Below are positions 1-8,301 of a stretch of 36,650 nt of DNA, piece after piece. The first letter of the stretch is position 1. Each line of letters opens with the position of its first letter. The DNA is from Rikenella microfusus (GTDB lineage: Bacteria; Bacteroidota; Bacteroidia; Bacteroidales; VadinHA17): contig DYKN01000029.1 of assembly GCA_020722575.1 (NCBI GenBank), forward strand, positions 1 through 36,650. The letters run 5' to 3'. Below the pieces are notes generated by a model. The model worked only from the letters and a program-made list of their open reading frames with translations. It searched no databases and was not told the DNA's origin. Both the position numbers and the translations under genes were made by a program.

Positions 1-77
1 TTTTACTAAGTTATTAACAATCAGATAAATATAAAATTTTTTATATCGAACTCATGTTACTTAACAAAAAGATGTAT

Positions 78-1445
78 TTAAATTTTTACTTCAGTCAGGC
101 CCAGATCTGTTCGGATCACTTTTGCAGGGAAAAGGGCTCTAAGGGTTACCATTGCAGTTCCCAGTGATGTGGAATTGCTAATTTCTGATGTGTAAATCTT
201 CTTTTCAGGGAAGGAACTTGCTATCAGTTTAAGGAAGAGGGGGTTTTTTGAGAAACCGCCTGTAATATACAGATTTTCGGTTAAGTCATTTTCGCCTGCT
301 ATTCTGTTTATTGCATCAACTGTAAGGTCGGCCAATTCGATCATAAGCTGATGGTAAGCTTCGATAAAATTGTCAAAAAGAAACATTTCAGGTTCTTCCC
401 TTAAGGCACCCAGTTTGGCTTCGGGAATTGTAAAAATCTTCTCGCCTGAAAATTTGCCCATCATTCTGTTAAGCAGTTTGACATCAGGTTTAATAAGCCT
501 GAAAGAGTTTTCGTTGATTTTAAAATACTGACTGATTTTTTCAACGGCTTCATCATGCATATGCCCGAGGAAGAGCCTGGATGATTTCACCTGTTCCCTG
601 TTAATGCTCATATAACACAGGCAGTCTTCCTGAAGTTCTTCTGCAGTGAGAGGTTCATTGTTGAATGGATTCATACTGATGCACCATGTTCCGGTTGATA
701 CCAGAATGAATTTTCCAGCTTCTGTTGTCAGATATGGAGCCAGAGAGGCAGAACTGTCATGAAGGCCAGTACCAATAAAAAATCTTTTACCAGCGAATAT
801 TGTTTCATTCATTTGAAAAACAGGTACAGGCTCAGGCAATTTAAGTCCTTCATCTGAAACCCACCGATGATATTTCATGTTGTCGAAATCCCATAATGCA
901 GTATGACAACCTATTGAGGTGTGTTCGGAAAGAGCTTTTTTTGTAAAGAGAAATGAAAAATATTGCGGAAAATGAAGTATATGGCTGACTTTTGAAAATA
1001 TTTCCGGTTTTGACCTTTTAAGCCAGAGAGCCTGGATACCAGAGTTCAACATTCCAAGAGCTGGAGAAGCTGTCCGGCGGCAAAATTCCTCTCTTCCACC
1101 GTATTTTTTGTAAAGTTCATCGGGAATTGATTCATCAATAGGTTTAAGGTAATTATAAACAGGTGTCAGACGATGGCCATGACTATCAATATAAACCAAT
1201 GAAGCACCGTAAGTTGCAAAATTTACTGCCAAAATATCATATTTCTCAGACCTTATCAGATCAGTCAGAGTTCTTTTTACCCACGATTCTATCAGTTCAA
1301 TGTCATCGCACTCAAAGCCATCATCATCTTCAGTAACCGGGAATTTTTCTTCTGATTCATAAACTATATCCAGTTCTGTATTATAAAGGTGAAGTTTTTT
1401 ATTAGTTTTTCCGATGTCAAAGATTGCAACAACCTGTTCTTTCAT
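78..1445 (-). CDS. FGGY-family carbohydrate kinase, probable rhamnulokinase
   Basis: Predicted cytoplasmic ATP-dependent sugar kinase, most likely phosphorylating L-rhamnulose to L-rhamnulose 1-phosphate. The 455-residue protein opens with the FGGY phosphate-1-type motif FDIGKTNKK (residues 9-17). It has the family's catalytic-Asp segment GLHDSSAS with Asp230 and a STGTW adenosine-site motif near 250. The GLHDSSAS segment resembles the RhaB version, but the N-terminus differs from classical RhaB (which has a GATSGR-like motif) and the protein is about 30 residues shorter than E. coli RhaB, so it is a different subfamily. It is the last visible gene of a minus-strand operon, 22 nt after rhaA, which is the main argument for rhamnulose as substrate. 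Another ketose (fuculose, xylulose) cannot be excluded from sequence alone. Confidence 0.85.
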   Translation of the reverse strand: MKEQVVAIFDIGKTNKKLHLYNTELDIVYESEEKFPVTEDDDGFECDDIELIESWVKRTLTDLIRSEKYDILAVNFATYGASLVYIDSHGHRLTPVYNYLKPIDESIPDELYKKYGGREEFCRRTASPALGMLNSGIQALWLKRSKPEIFSKVSHILHFPQYFSFLFTKKALSEHTSIGCHTALWDFDNMKYHRWVSDEGLKLPEPVPVFQMNETIFAGKRFFIGTGLHDSSASLAPYLTTEAGKFILVSTGTWCISMNPFNNEPLTAEELQEDCLCYMSINREQVKSSRLFLGHMHDEAVEKISQYFKINENSFRLIKPDVKLLNRMMGKFSGEKIFTIPEAKLGALREEPEMFLFDNFIEAYHQLMIELADLTVDAINRIAGENDLTENLYITGGFSKNPLFLKLIASSFPEKKIYTSEISNSTSLGTAMVTLRALFPAKVIRTDLGLTEVKI

Positions 1446-1467
1446 CCTTTTGATTTTATGTCATTTA

Positions 1468-2736
1468 TTATTTTCTTTTCAAAAGAATATTTTTCTCATA
1501 CGCTTGAATTTCTTTAATATAGTCTTCACCAGCAGGTTTTCCGCTGGCCATGCAGAAATAGTCATACACTACTCCAAATGGTTTTGTTTTCAGAAGTTCA
1601 AGATATGCGAGCCTTTCAAAAAATTTACCTTTTGTTTCATAATCAATTAAAAGTTTCTGAGGTTCTAAAAGGGCATAAAGTAATGCAAGCTGGGCTGATC
1701 GGATGCCTATTGCATAAGCACCTATCCTGTTGAGGCTTGCATCAAAGAAGTCTAGACCGACATTTACCCTTTTCAAAGCCTTTGACCTGACTATTTCCTG
1801 GGCAATAAGTAAAAGTTCGTCATTAAGTGTAAGTACATGGTCGCTGTCCCATCTGACACCACGTGTCAGATGCAACATTATTTCGTCGATAAAGAGAAGT
1901 ATTGAGGATATTTTGTCTCCAACCTGTTCGGTGGGATGGAAATGACCATTGTCGAGTGTAATCATGATATTATTCTTCACGGCATAACTTAGATAGAAGT
2001 CGTAAGAACCTACAACCATTGATTCAGATCCGATACCAAAAAGTTTACTTTCTACTGAATCTTTAAGATATTTTCGCGGATATTTCACTTCAAAGATTTC
2101 ATCAAGTGATTTTTTAAGGATACTGCGTAAAGTAAATCTGTCAACTGGAGTATCTTTTGATCCATCTGGTATCCAGATGTTATGTACGGCTGGAGTTCCA
2201 AGCTGTTTGCCCATATCGGCGGCAATTTTCCTGCATCTTTTAACATGTTCAACCCAGAATTTCCTTATTTTTTCATTTCGGTTCGAGAGTGTGTATCCAT
2301 CATCTGCATAAGGATGAGAGAAGCAGGTACAGTTAAAATCCAGACCTATTCCTCTCTCCTTTGCCCAGTTTATCCATCCTTGAAAATGCTTCGTCTCAAT
2401 CTGGTCACGATCTACAACCTTACCGCCGAATTCTCCATATATTGCATGAAGGCTAAGACGCATTTTACCAGGTACCAGTGAAAATACTTTATCGAGGTCC
2501 TGTCGCATCTGTTGAATTGTTCTGGCTTTTCCCGGGAAATTTCCAGTAACCTGAAGCCCTCCGCCAGCCAACTCTGCATCTGGTTTTTCAAATCCACCAA
2601 CATCATCAGTTTGCCAGCAGTGAAGACTTAATGGTAGCTCATTGAGCTGCTCAATGGCCTTTTCAGTATCTATTCCCAATTCTGCATACTGCTCTTTTGC
2701 AATCTTGTAGGCTTTTTCAATGTCATTCTTTTTCAT
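1468..2736 (-). CDS. rhaA: L-rhamnose isomerase
   Basis: Cytoplasmic metal-dependent aldose-ketose isomerase converting L-rhamnose to L-rhamnulose. The 422-residue length matches E. coli RhaA (419), and similarity to it is strong end to end: LSLHCWQTDDVGGFE near 37-50, TGNFPGKAR near 64-72, NIWIPDG near 186, and ESKLFGIGSES near 229. Metal ligands expected by comparison with E. coli are present: His265 in GHFHPTE, and Asp297 and Asp299 in RWDSDH. The C-terminus ends with the typical AYEKNIL segment. It lies 22 nt upstream of the kinase and 122 nt downstream of rhaM, a gap long enough to hold a secondary promoter, though I find no clear one. This is the E. coli-type RhaA rather than the Pseudomonas-type RhaI. 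Identification is secure. Confidence 0.97.
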   Translation of the reverse strand: MKKNDIEKAYKIAKEQYAELGIDTEKAIEQLNELPLSLHCWQTDDVGGFEKPDAELAGGGLQVTGNFPGKARTIQQMRQDLDKVFSLVPGKMRLSLHAIYGEFGGKVVDRDQIETKHFQGWINWAKERGIGLDFNCTCFSHPYADDGYTLSNRNEKIRKFWVEHVKRCRKIAADMGKQLGTPAVHNIWIPDGSKDTPVDRFTLRSILKKSLDEIFEVKYPRKYLKDSVESKLFGIGSESMVVGSYDFYLSYAVKNNIMITLDNGHFHPTEQVGDKISSILLFIDEIMLHLTRGVRWDSDHVLTLNDELLLIAQEIVRSKALKRVNVGLDFFDASLNRIGAYAIGIRSAQLALLYALLEPQKLLIDYETKGKFFERLAYLELLKTKPFGVVYDYFCMASGKPAGEDYIKEIQAYEKNILLKRK

Positions 2737-2858
2737 AAGTAAATATTTTTAATTATTTGTTTTTCAAAGAAATATAATTATAATTGTTTATGAATTTCTA
2801 ATCAAAGGTTTTATGTATTATTTAAATATCAGCTAAACTGCTTTGTAAGTACTGAAAA

Positions 2859-3179
2859 TTATTCCATATAAAATACCTGTTCGAGAGGAATAGTTACCGG
2901 TGAATAATCAGGGTTTGTTTCCATAATATCTGCCATGTATTTCCACCATTTCTGCACAATTGCTGTGTTTCCGAGGTCCTGAGAAGAGTTTTCACCTTTT
3001 TGTTCTTGGTAGGCAAAAAGTGTATTTGTTTCTTCATCAAAGAAAATGGAATAATTGCAAATACCGTTATCTTTCAATAGTTTAACAAGTTCAGGCCAGA
3101 TTTCAGCGTGACGTTTTTTATATTCTTCTTTGTGACCGGGAAGAAGCTTCATTTTAAATCCGAACCGTTTCATAGTCAA
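2859..3179 (-). CDS. rhaM: L-rhamnose mutarotase
   Basis: Small cytoplasmic enzyme interconverting the alpha and beta anomers of L-rhamnose, supplying the anomer used by the isomerase. The 106 residues match the RhaM family size. Signature segments are KRFGFKMKLLPGHKEEY (4-20), the catalytic-His segment RHAEIWPEL (His24), SIFFDEETN near 44-52, and WWKYMADIM. A second ATG two codons in (MKRFGF) is equally plausible as the start. It sits 9 nt after rhaT and precedes rhaA, so transport, mutarotation, isomerisation and phosphorylation follow one another along the operon. Confidence 0.95.
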   Translation of the reverse strand: MTMKRFGFKMKLLPGHKEEYKKRHAEIWPELVKLLKDNGICNYSIFFDEETNTLFAYQEQKGENSSQDLGNTAIVQKWWKYMADIMETNPDYSPVTIPLEQVFYME

Positions 3180-3188
3180 AAAAATTCA

Positions 3189-4217
3189 TTATCCAAGTTT
3201 TACAATAAAAGTTGATAGTATAAGGACTACAATACCTAAAATAAGGATAGTAATGGTTTTTCTTCTTACTCCTTTCCATTCGCTGAGAAGGATTCCCCAG
3301 ATGTTGCTTATAGCTATATTAAGGGCCATAAGGATACTCCATCCGAAGACAGCCATGTTTGATGGAAGTTTACTTGAACCCATTCCAAAGAAGTGGAACT
3401 GAAGGAACCAGAGCAGCCCTGCAAGGAAGGTAAAGAAAAGATTGTTTATAAAAACCTGTGAAGAGACAGTGGTATAATCTTTCCATGTTTTGTTTCTTAT
3501 GTTAAGATATCCGCAATAAAGGAGGTTTGTGATGAATCCTCCGAGAAGGATGAAAATAAGAGTGGGATTTTTCTGGAAGAGAGGGTTGGTTCCATGGTCG
3601 AGTGCTACTTTTTCGATTGGTTTTCCGGCCTCAAAGCCGAAATTAAAGCAGGCACTCATCAATCCTGCAAAAACTGCAATAAGAATTCCTTTTTTTAATG
3701 CAAATTCTTTTACTGCCGCTCTTTTTTCTTCTTCCGACATTTCTGAACTTTTCAGAGAGCCGGCATAGCCAATAATTGCAATTCCTGCTACTGTAATTGC
3801 CACACCAATTACGGTAAGTATTCCTGAAGAAGTAGCGAACAGGTTCTCACCAGCAACTATAGGTGGAATAAGGGTCCCAAATGCAGCACACAGGCCAAGA
3901 GCAATGCTCTGACCAAGAGCTATTCCCAGATATCGTATGCTGAGTCCAAATGTCAGACCTCCGAAACCCCAAAGGATACCAAAAAACATTGCCATCAGTT
4001 TTGCAGATGATGGTGCTTCCCTGAGTATCGGGAAAAGCTCCCCCTGAGGTATAAAAATAAAAGCAAAAATCCATGGAATTATTATCCATGCAAATAATCC
4101 CTGAGAAATCCAGTACGATTCCCATGCCCAGTTCTTAACCTTTTTAAAAGGAACATAAAAACTTGCAGCTCCTATACTGCCAAGCATTATAAGAAAAATA
4201 CCTGCTATTGGATTCAT
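3189..4217 (-). CDS. rhaT: L-rhamnose/proton symporter
   Basis: Inner-membrane sugar importer. The 342-residue protein has about ten hydrophobic segments and aligns well with E. coli RhaT (344 aa): SFYVPFKKVKNWAWESYW near 20-37, WGFGGLTFGLSIRYLG near 83-98, LKKGILIAVFAGLMSACFNFGFEAGKPI near 173-200, and WFLQFHFFGMG near 265-275. It is the first gene of the minus-strand rhamnose operon and diverges from the alpha-L-rhamnosidase gene across a 139-bp AT-rich region. The arrangement fits uptake of rhamnose released by that glycosidase. No SusC/SusD-type outer-membrane uptake pair is visible nearby, so free rhamnose probably crosses the outer membrane by another route. Confidence 0.95.
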   Translation of the reverse strand: MNPIAGIFLIMLGSIGAASFYVPFKKVKNWAWESYWISQGLFAWIIIPWIFAFIFIPQGELFPILREAPSSAKLMAMFFGILWGFGGLTFGLSIRYLGIALGQSIALGLCAAFGTLIPPIVAGENLFATSSGILTVIGVAITVAGIAIIGYAGSLKSSEMSEEEKRAAVKEFALKKGILIAVFAGLMSACFNFGFEAGKPIEKVALDHGTNPLFQKNPTLIFILLGGFITNLLYCGYLNIRNKTWKDYTTVSSQVFINNLFFTFLAGLLWFLQFHFFGMGSSKLPSNMAVFGWSILMALNIAISNIWGILLSEWKGVRRKTITILILGIVVLILSTFIVKLG

Positions 4218-4305
4218 TTACAGAACTTTTAATTTTATTATTCCAATCTTTTCGAATTAAAATTAATGATTTAATTATTTAGCATCGAAAATTAAAAGAT
4301 TTTTT

Positions 4306-4317
4306 AACAAATTTGTT
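4306..4317. promoter_or_regulatory. 12-bp palindrome in the rhaT/rhamnosidase divergent region
   Basis: AACAAATTTGTT is a perfect palindrome between the two divergent rhamnose transcription units. Its right half contains TTTG, and exactly 19 nt downstream lies TATTAGAA, a half-match to the Bacteroidota TAnnTTTG element. It could therefore overlap the -33 region of the rhamnosidase promoter. The region is very AT-rich, so chance occurrence is possible. An operator role is inference. Confidence 0.3.
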
Positions 4318-4356
4318 TATTGTTTTTTTAAAAATATTAGAATAAAATAGTACGAT

Positions 4357-7092
4357 ATGAAAACAATATTTGTATTTCTGGCACTAATATTGGGCTGGGT
4401 GAGTTATAACTCATCGCAGGAATTATCAATTTACGATCTTACCTGTGAGCATAAGGTTAATCCACTTGGCATAGACGTTCAGAATCCTCGTTTTTCCTGG
4501 AAAATAAACTCCACCGGAAGAAATGTCATGCAAAACGCATGGTCAATAGAAGTTTCAACGGATATTAAGTTTTCGCGTGATAAAATTGTCTGGAAATCGG
4601 GCAAAGTTACTTCAGACCAATCAGTTCTTGTTCCATATGCAGGTAATAAACTATTACCATGCCAAAGATACTTCTGGAGAGTTAAAGTCTGGAGTAACTC
4701 AGGCAAGGAATCGAAATGGAGTGAGACAGCACATTTCGAAACAGGTTTGATGGATCCATCAGGCTGGGTAGCCCGATGGATTGAAAAAGAAGATGATACG
4801 CTACGTTATTCTCCATCACCTCATTTCAGGAAGGAATTTAAAATAAGCAAACCGATTGCAAAAGCAACAGTATATGTTACATCACATGGATTTTATGAAC
4901 TGCATCTTAACGGGAATAAAGTTGGAGATCAGGTTTTAACGCCTGGATGGACTTCATACAATAAGCGGCTGCAATATCAGGTGTATGATGTGACAGGACA
5001 GGTGGTAAAGGGGAATAATGCTATAGGAGCAGTTCTTGGAGATGGCTGGTACAGAGGGACTCTTGCTTGGGGCAATAATTGGGCGATTTACGGTAAGAGG
5101 TTAGGCTTGCTACTTCAGCTCAGGATCGTTCACACTGATGGTTCAGAAACAATTATTGTCACAGATGAAACATGGAAAGCCAACCAGGATGGTGCAATCA
5201 GGATGAACGATATTTATAACGGAGAAATTTACGATGCCCGTAAAAGGCTGACAGGCTGGAATCTGCCGGGTTATGACGATAGCAAATGGGTACCGGTCAG
5301 GACAGCTGCATACAGGATGGATAACATAATTGCCTCCGAAAGTGTTCCGGTCAGAAAAATTCAGGAAATAAAACCTGTTAAAATTTTCCGGACACCAAAA
5401 GGTAGCCTTGTTGTTGATATGGGACAGAATATGGTCGGCTGGGTAAGGCTTAAAGTAAAAGGTGAAAGAGGAACTGTTGTGACATTGCGCCATGCAGAAG
5501 TACTCGACAAATACGGGGAGTTTTATACAGAAAACCTGCGGAGGGCAAAATGTCAGCTCCAATACACACTTTCAGGAGATGGTGAGGAGATTTATGAACC
5601 CAGGTTTACTTTTATGGGTTTCAGATATGTTGAAGTAAACGGGTTTCCGGGTGAACTTACTGCTGAAAATATAACCGGTGTGGTTGTTCATTCGGATATG
5701 GAGGTTACCGGAAGTTTTGAATGTTCGAATCCGCTTCTCAATCAGTTACAACACAATATTCAGTGGGGTCAGAAAGGCAATTTTGTTGATGTCCCAACTG
5801 ACTGCCCCCAGAGGGATGAGCGATTAGGGTGGACTGGCGATGCTCAGGTTTTCTGCCGTACAGCTGCATTTAATATGAATGTGGCAGCATTTTTCACAAA
5901 ATGGCTTAAAGATGTTGCCGCTGATCAGAAACCGGGAGGAGAAGTACCGGATGTTATTCCAGATGTGCTTAACCGGCAGGATGCCACTACTGCTTCACCA
6001 TCAGCAGCATGGGGAGATGTGGCTGTTATAGTCCCATGGACAATGTATCTCGTTTACGGCGACAGTAAGTTCCTTGAAAACCAATATCCAAGTATGAAAG
6101 CATGGGTGGAGTATATTCGTAAAAAAGCAGGTGACAGTTATTTATGGAAGGGTGGAAGCAAATATGGTGACTGGCTTTTCTATCATCCCCCCATAAGAAA
6201 TCATACTGAATTTGATGGCCATACAGAACACGATTTTATTGCTACAGCAATGTTTGGCTATTCAACAAAACTGTTATCGCTTGCTGCAAAAGAACTTGGC
6301 AAAGATGACGATTTTAAATTCTATGACGATTTATTCAATAAAATTAAAGAAGCATTCGCTCATGAATATATAACTCCTGCCGGAAGAGTCGGGACAGGTT
6401 CGCAAACTTCTTATGTCCTTGCACTGATGTTTGATCTTTTACCTGAAAACCTGAGAAAAAATGCAGCAGGTTTTCTTGTTGCAGACATTAAAAGTCGCAG
6501 AAACAGATTATCAACGGGATTTGTGGGCACATCCTACTTATGCCATGTCCTTTCAAATATGGGCTATACAGATGTAGCTTATGACCTCTTATTGCAGGAA
6601 GCTTATCCGTCATGGCTCTATCCTGTGAAAATGGGAGCAACAACAATATGGGAACGCTGGGATGGTATAAAAACCGATAGTACATTTCAGGATCCGGGCA
6701 TGAATTCATTTAATCATTATGCCTATGGCGCAATAGGTGACTGGATGTACAGGGTCTGCGCTGGAATAGAAGCCGCTGCGCCTGGTTACAAAAACATTCT
6801 GATACAACCCTCTCCTACTGATAAATTAACATACGCTCGAGCTACTTTTGAAAGCTATTATGGCCAGATTTTATCAGGATGGGAAAAGATAGAGAGTGGT
6901 ATTACGGTAAAAATCAAAATCCCTGTAAATACTAGAGCAACTATATTATTACCCACAAATAATATATCAAAAATATCAGAAAGTGGAAAACCTATTAATT
7001 CTGTTCAGGAAATCACAAACATCCGGACAGTTAATAACAAAGTGGCTTTTGAAACAGGTTCAGGCGAATATGTATTCTTAATCAGCAATTAA
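4357..7092 (+). CDS. Secreted GH78 alpha-L-rhamnosidase
   Basis: Hydrolyses terminal alpha-L-rhamnose from plant or microbial glycans by an inverting mechanism. The 911-residue protein has an N-terminal signal peptide (about 1-20, no lipobox), then a fibronectin-like region (about 25-130), an N-terminal beta-sandwich (about 150-320), a concanavalin-like Bac_rhamnosid domain (about 335-435), an (alpha/alpha)6 barrel (about 445-785) and a C-terminal beta-sandwich (about 790-870). The GH78 acid motif DCPQRDERLGWTGDAQ is intact, with the predicted general acid Glu488. The second catalytic segment TTIWERWDG carries the predicted base Glu766. Length is normal for the family. It is divergent from rhaT, consistent with co-regulation with rhamnose catabolism. 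It probably acts in the periplasm or outside the cell. There is no adjacent SusCD pair or polysaccharide lyase to indicate the natural glycan. Confidence 0.95.
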   Translation: MKTIFVFLALILGWVSYNSSQELSIYDLTCEHKVNPLGIDVQNPRFSWKINSTGRNVMQNAWSIEVSTDIKFSRDKIVWKSGKVTSDQSVLVPYAGNKLLPCQRYFWRVKVWSNSGKESKWSETAHFETGLMDPSGWVARWIEKEDDTLRYSPSPHFRKEFKISKPIAKATVYVTSHGFYELHLNGNKVGDQVLTPGWTSYNKRLQYQVYDVTGQVVKGNNAIGAVLGDGWYRGTLAWGNNWAIYGKRLGLLLQLRIVHTDGSETIIVTDETWKANQDGAIRMNDIYNGEIYDARKRLTGWNLPGYDDSKWVPVRTAAYRMDNIIASESVPVRKIQEIKPVKIFRTPKGSLVVDMGQNMVGWVRLKVKGERGTVVTLRHAEVLDKYGEFYTENLRRAKCQLQYTLSGDGEEIYEPRFTFMGFRYVEVNGFPGELTAENITGVVVHSDMEVTGSFECSNPLLNQLQHNIQWGQKGNFVDVPTDCPQRDERLGWTGDAQVFCRTAAFNMNVAAFFTKWLKDVAADQKPGGEVPDVIPDVLNRQDATTASPSAAWGDVAVIVPWTMYLVYGDSKFLENQYPSMKAWVEYIRKKAGDSYLWKGGSKYGDWLFYHPPIRNHTEFDGHTEHDFIATAMFGYSTKLLSLAAKELGKDDDFKFYDDLFNKIKEAFAHEYITPAGRVGTGSQTSYVLALMFDLLPENLRKNAAGFLVADIKSRRNRLSTGFVGTSYLCHVLSNMGYTDVAYDLLLQEAYPSWLYPVKMGATTIWERWDGIKTDSTFQDPGMNSFNHYAYGAIGDWMYRVCAGIEAAAPGYKNILIQPSPTDKLTYARATFESYYGQILSGWEKIESGITVKIKIPVNTRATILLPTNNISKISESGKPINSVQEITNIRTVNNKVAFETGSGEYVFLISN

Positions 7093-7116
7093 TCGCGATT
7101 AAGTTAAGTAACTTAA
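7089..7116. repeat. Two adjacent inverted repeats at the end of the rhamnosidase gene
   Basis: TTAATCGCGATTAA (7089-7102, perfect palindrome) includes the rhamnosidase stop codon. It is followed, with a 4-nt overlap, by TTAAGTTA-AG-TAACTTAA (7099-7116, 8-bp arms). No T-run follows directly, so a classical intrinsic terminator is not supported. The repeats may be protein-binding sites or a 3'-end stabilising structure. Confidence 0.4.
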
Positions 7117-7221
7117 AAATGATAATGTTTTTATAGATAGAACTTTTACATCTGATTAAAAGCTTGATTTTTTTCTTTTTCCAGTTAATTGTCAAAACAC
7201 GAGAATTAATCGGATAATTTT

Positions 7222-7229
7222 TACTTTTG
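7222..7229 (+). promoter_or_regulatory. Probable -7 element of the EamA gene
   Basis: TACTTTTG is an exact match to the Bacteroidota -7 consensus TAnnTTTG. It is 18 nt before the ATG at 7248, implying a very short leader. No TTTG is seen at the expected -33 position, so the match is partial. Its presence argues against an upstream TTG start at 7227, which would lie inside the promoter element. Confidence 0.4.
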
Positions 7230-7247
7230 CATCCTTTACAGGGATAT

Positions 7248-8156
7248 ATGTCGTTTTTTTCTGATTTTCTTGGTGAAACTGCAGCGCTTTTGACAGCATT
7301 TTGCTGGACTATCACAGCACTTGCAAATGAAATTGCCAGCAAAAGAATTGGTTCCCTATCACTGAACATTATCAGGATGTTTCTGGCTGTTTTTCTTCTT
7401 TCTTTTTACAATTATTTTGCAAGGGATAAGTTTTTACCTGTCGATGCAAATATGCATAACTGGTTATGGCTTTCCCTCTCAGGGTTGATTGGATTTACTT
7501 TTGGAGACTATTTCCTCTTCAGGTCTTTTGCGGTCATAGGGTCAAGATTTGCTATGTTGATAATGACCACTGTTCCGTTGTTTACTGCTTTTTTTGGCTG
7601 GTTGATAATTGGTGAAAACCTTACTATCCTTCATTTTACGGGTATGATTTTAACTCTTGGAGGAATATCTCTTGCAATATTCCATCGTAACAATAAAGGT
7701 GAAAAGCTTTCGCTCAAGTTGACACCTTCGGGTATATTTCTTGCTCTCGGAGGAGCCATGGGACAGGCACTGGGGCTTATTCTGAGTAAGCTGGGAATGC
7801 AGGGGACCTATGATCCTTTTGCCGCTACGCAGATAAGAGTTTTTGCAGGTGCTGCAGGTTTCATAGCGCTGACAACTTTTATCTCTCATTGGCCTGAAGT
7901 TTTAAAAGGAACAAGAAATAAAAAGGCTGTCACAGCAGTAACAATAGGAGCAATTTTTGGCCCATTCCTCGGAGTCTCATTTTCATTAATGGCAGTTAAA
8001 TTTACTCAAGCAGGTATTGCATCGACCATAATGGCAATTGTTCCAATATTGATTATACCTCCTTCAGTTGTGCTCAAAAAAGAAAAAGTTACGGTTGCAG
8101 AAGTGTCCGGCGCAGTAATTTCTGTAGCAGGCGTTGCTCTATTGTTCATCCGCTGA
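7248..8156 (+). CDS. EamA-family (DMT superfamily) transporter
   Basis: Inner-membrane transporter of 302 residues with ten hydrophobic segments arranged as two EamA repeats (about 5-135 and 155-300). Recognisable family features include ALLTAFCWTITALANEIASKR near the start, a GEN/LTILHFTGMILTLGGISL segment closing the first repeat, and ISVAGVALLF at the end of the second. The family exports amino acids, sugars or other small molecules; the substrate cannot be read here. I chose ATG 7248 over an upstream in-frame TTG because a promoter -7 element overlaps the latter. The gene is monocistronic, 155 nt after the rhamnosidase and convergent with the next gene. Proximity to the rhamnose block may be coincidental. 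Confidence 0.88.
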   Translation: MSFFSDFLGETAALLTAFCWTITALANEIASKRIGSLSLNIIRMFLAVFLLSFYNYFARDKFLPVDANMHNWLWLSLSGLIGFTFGDYFLFRSFAVIGSRFAMLIMTTVPLFTAFFGWLIIGENLTILHFTGMILTLGGISLAIFHRNNKGEKLSLKLTPSGIFLALGGAMGQALGLILSKLGMQGTYDPFAATQIRVFAGAAGFIALTTFISHWPEVLKGTRNKKAVTAVTIGAIFGPFLGVSFSLMAVKFTQAGIASTIMAIVPILIIPPSVVLKKEKVTVAEVSGAVISVAGVALLFIR

Positions 8157-8301
8157 TTTACAGTCAAAAAACCGCAAATTCATACTCAAAATGCAATATC
8201 TATAAAAGGTTAAGTCCTGATTCTATAATCGTATTATTGCCTGATTTTAAAAAATACAATTTCAGAATACCAGTTCATTCAGTAAGGCTTTAATGGCATA
8301 A

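Noticed and set aside
5143..5562. 139-codon minus-strand frame within the rhamnosidase gene
   Set aside because: Overlaps the conserved GH78 domain; Cys/Phe/His-rich shadow translation.
7227..7247. TTG-initiated extension of the EamA gene
   Set aside because: The TTG lies inside a TACTTTTG promoter element, and the added residues are not typical of the family; ATG 7248 is preferred.
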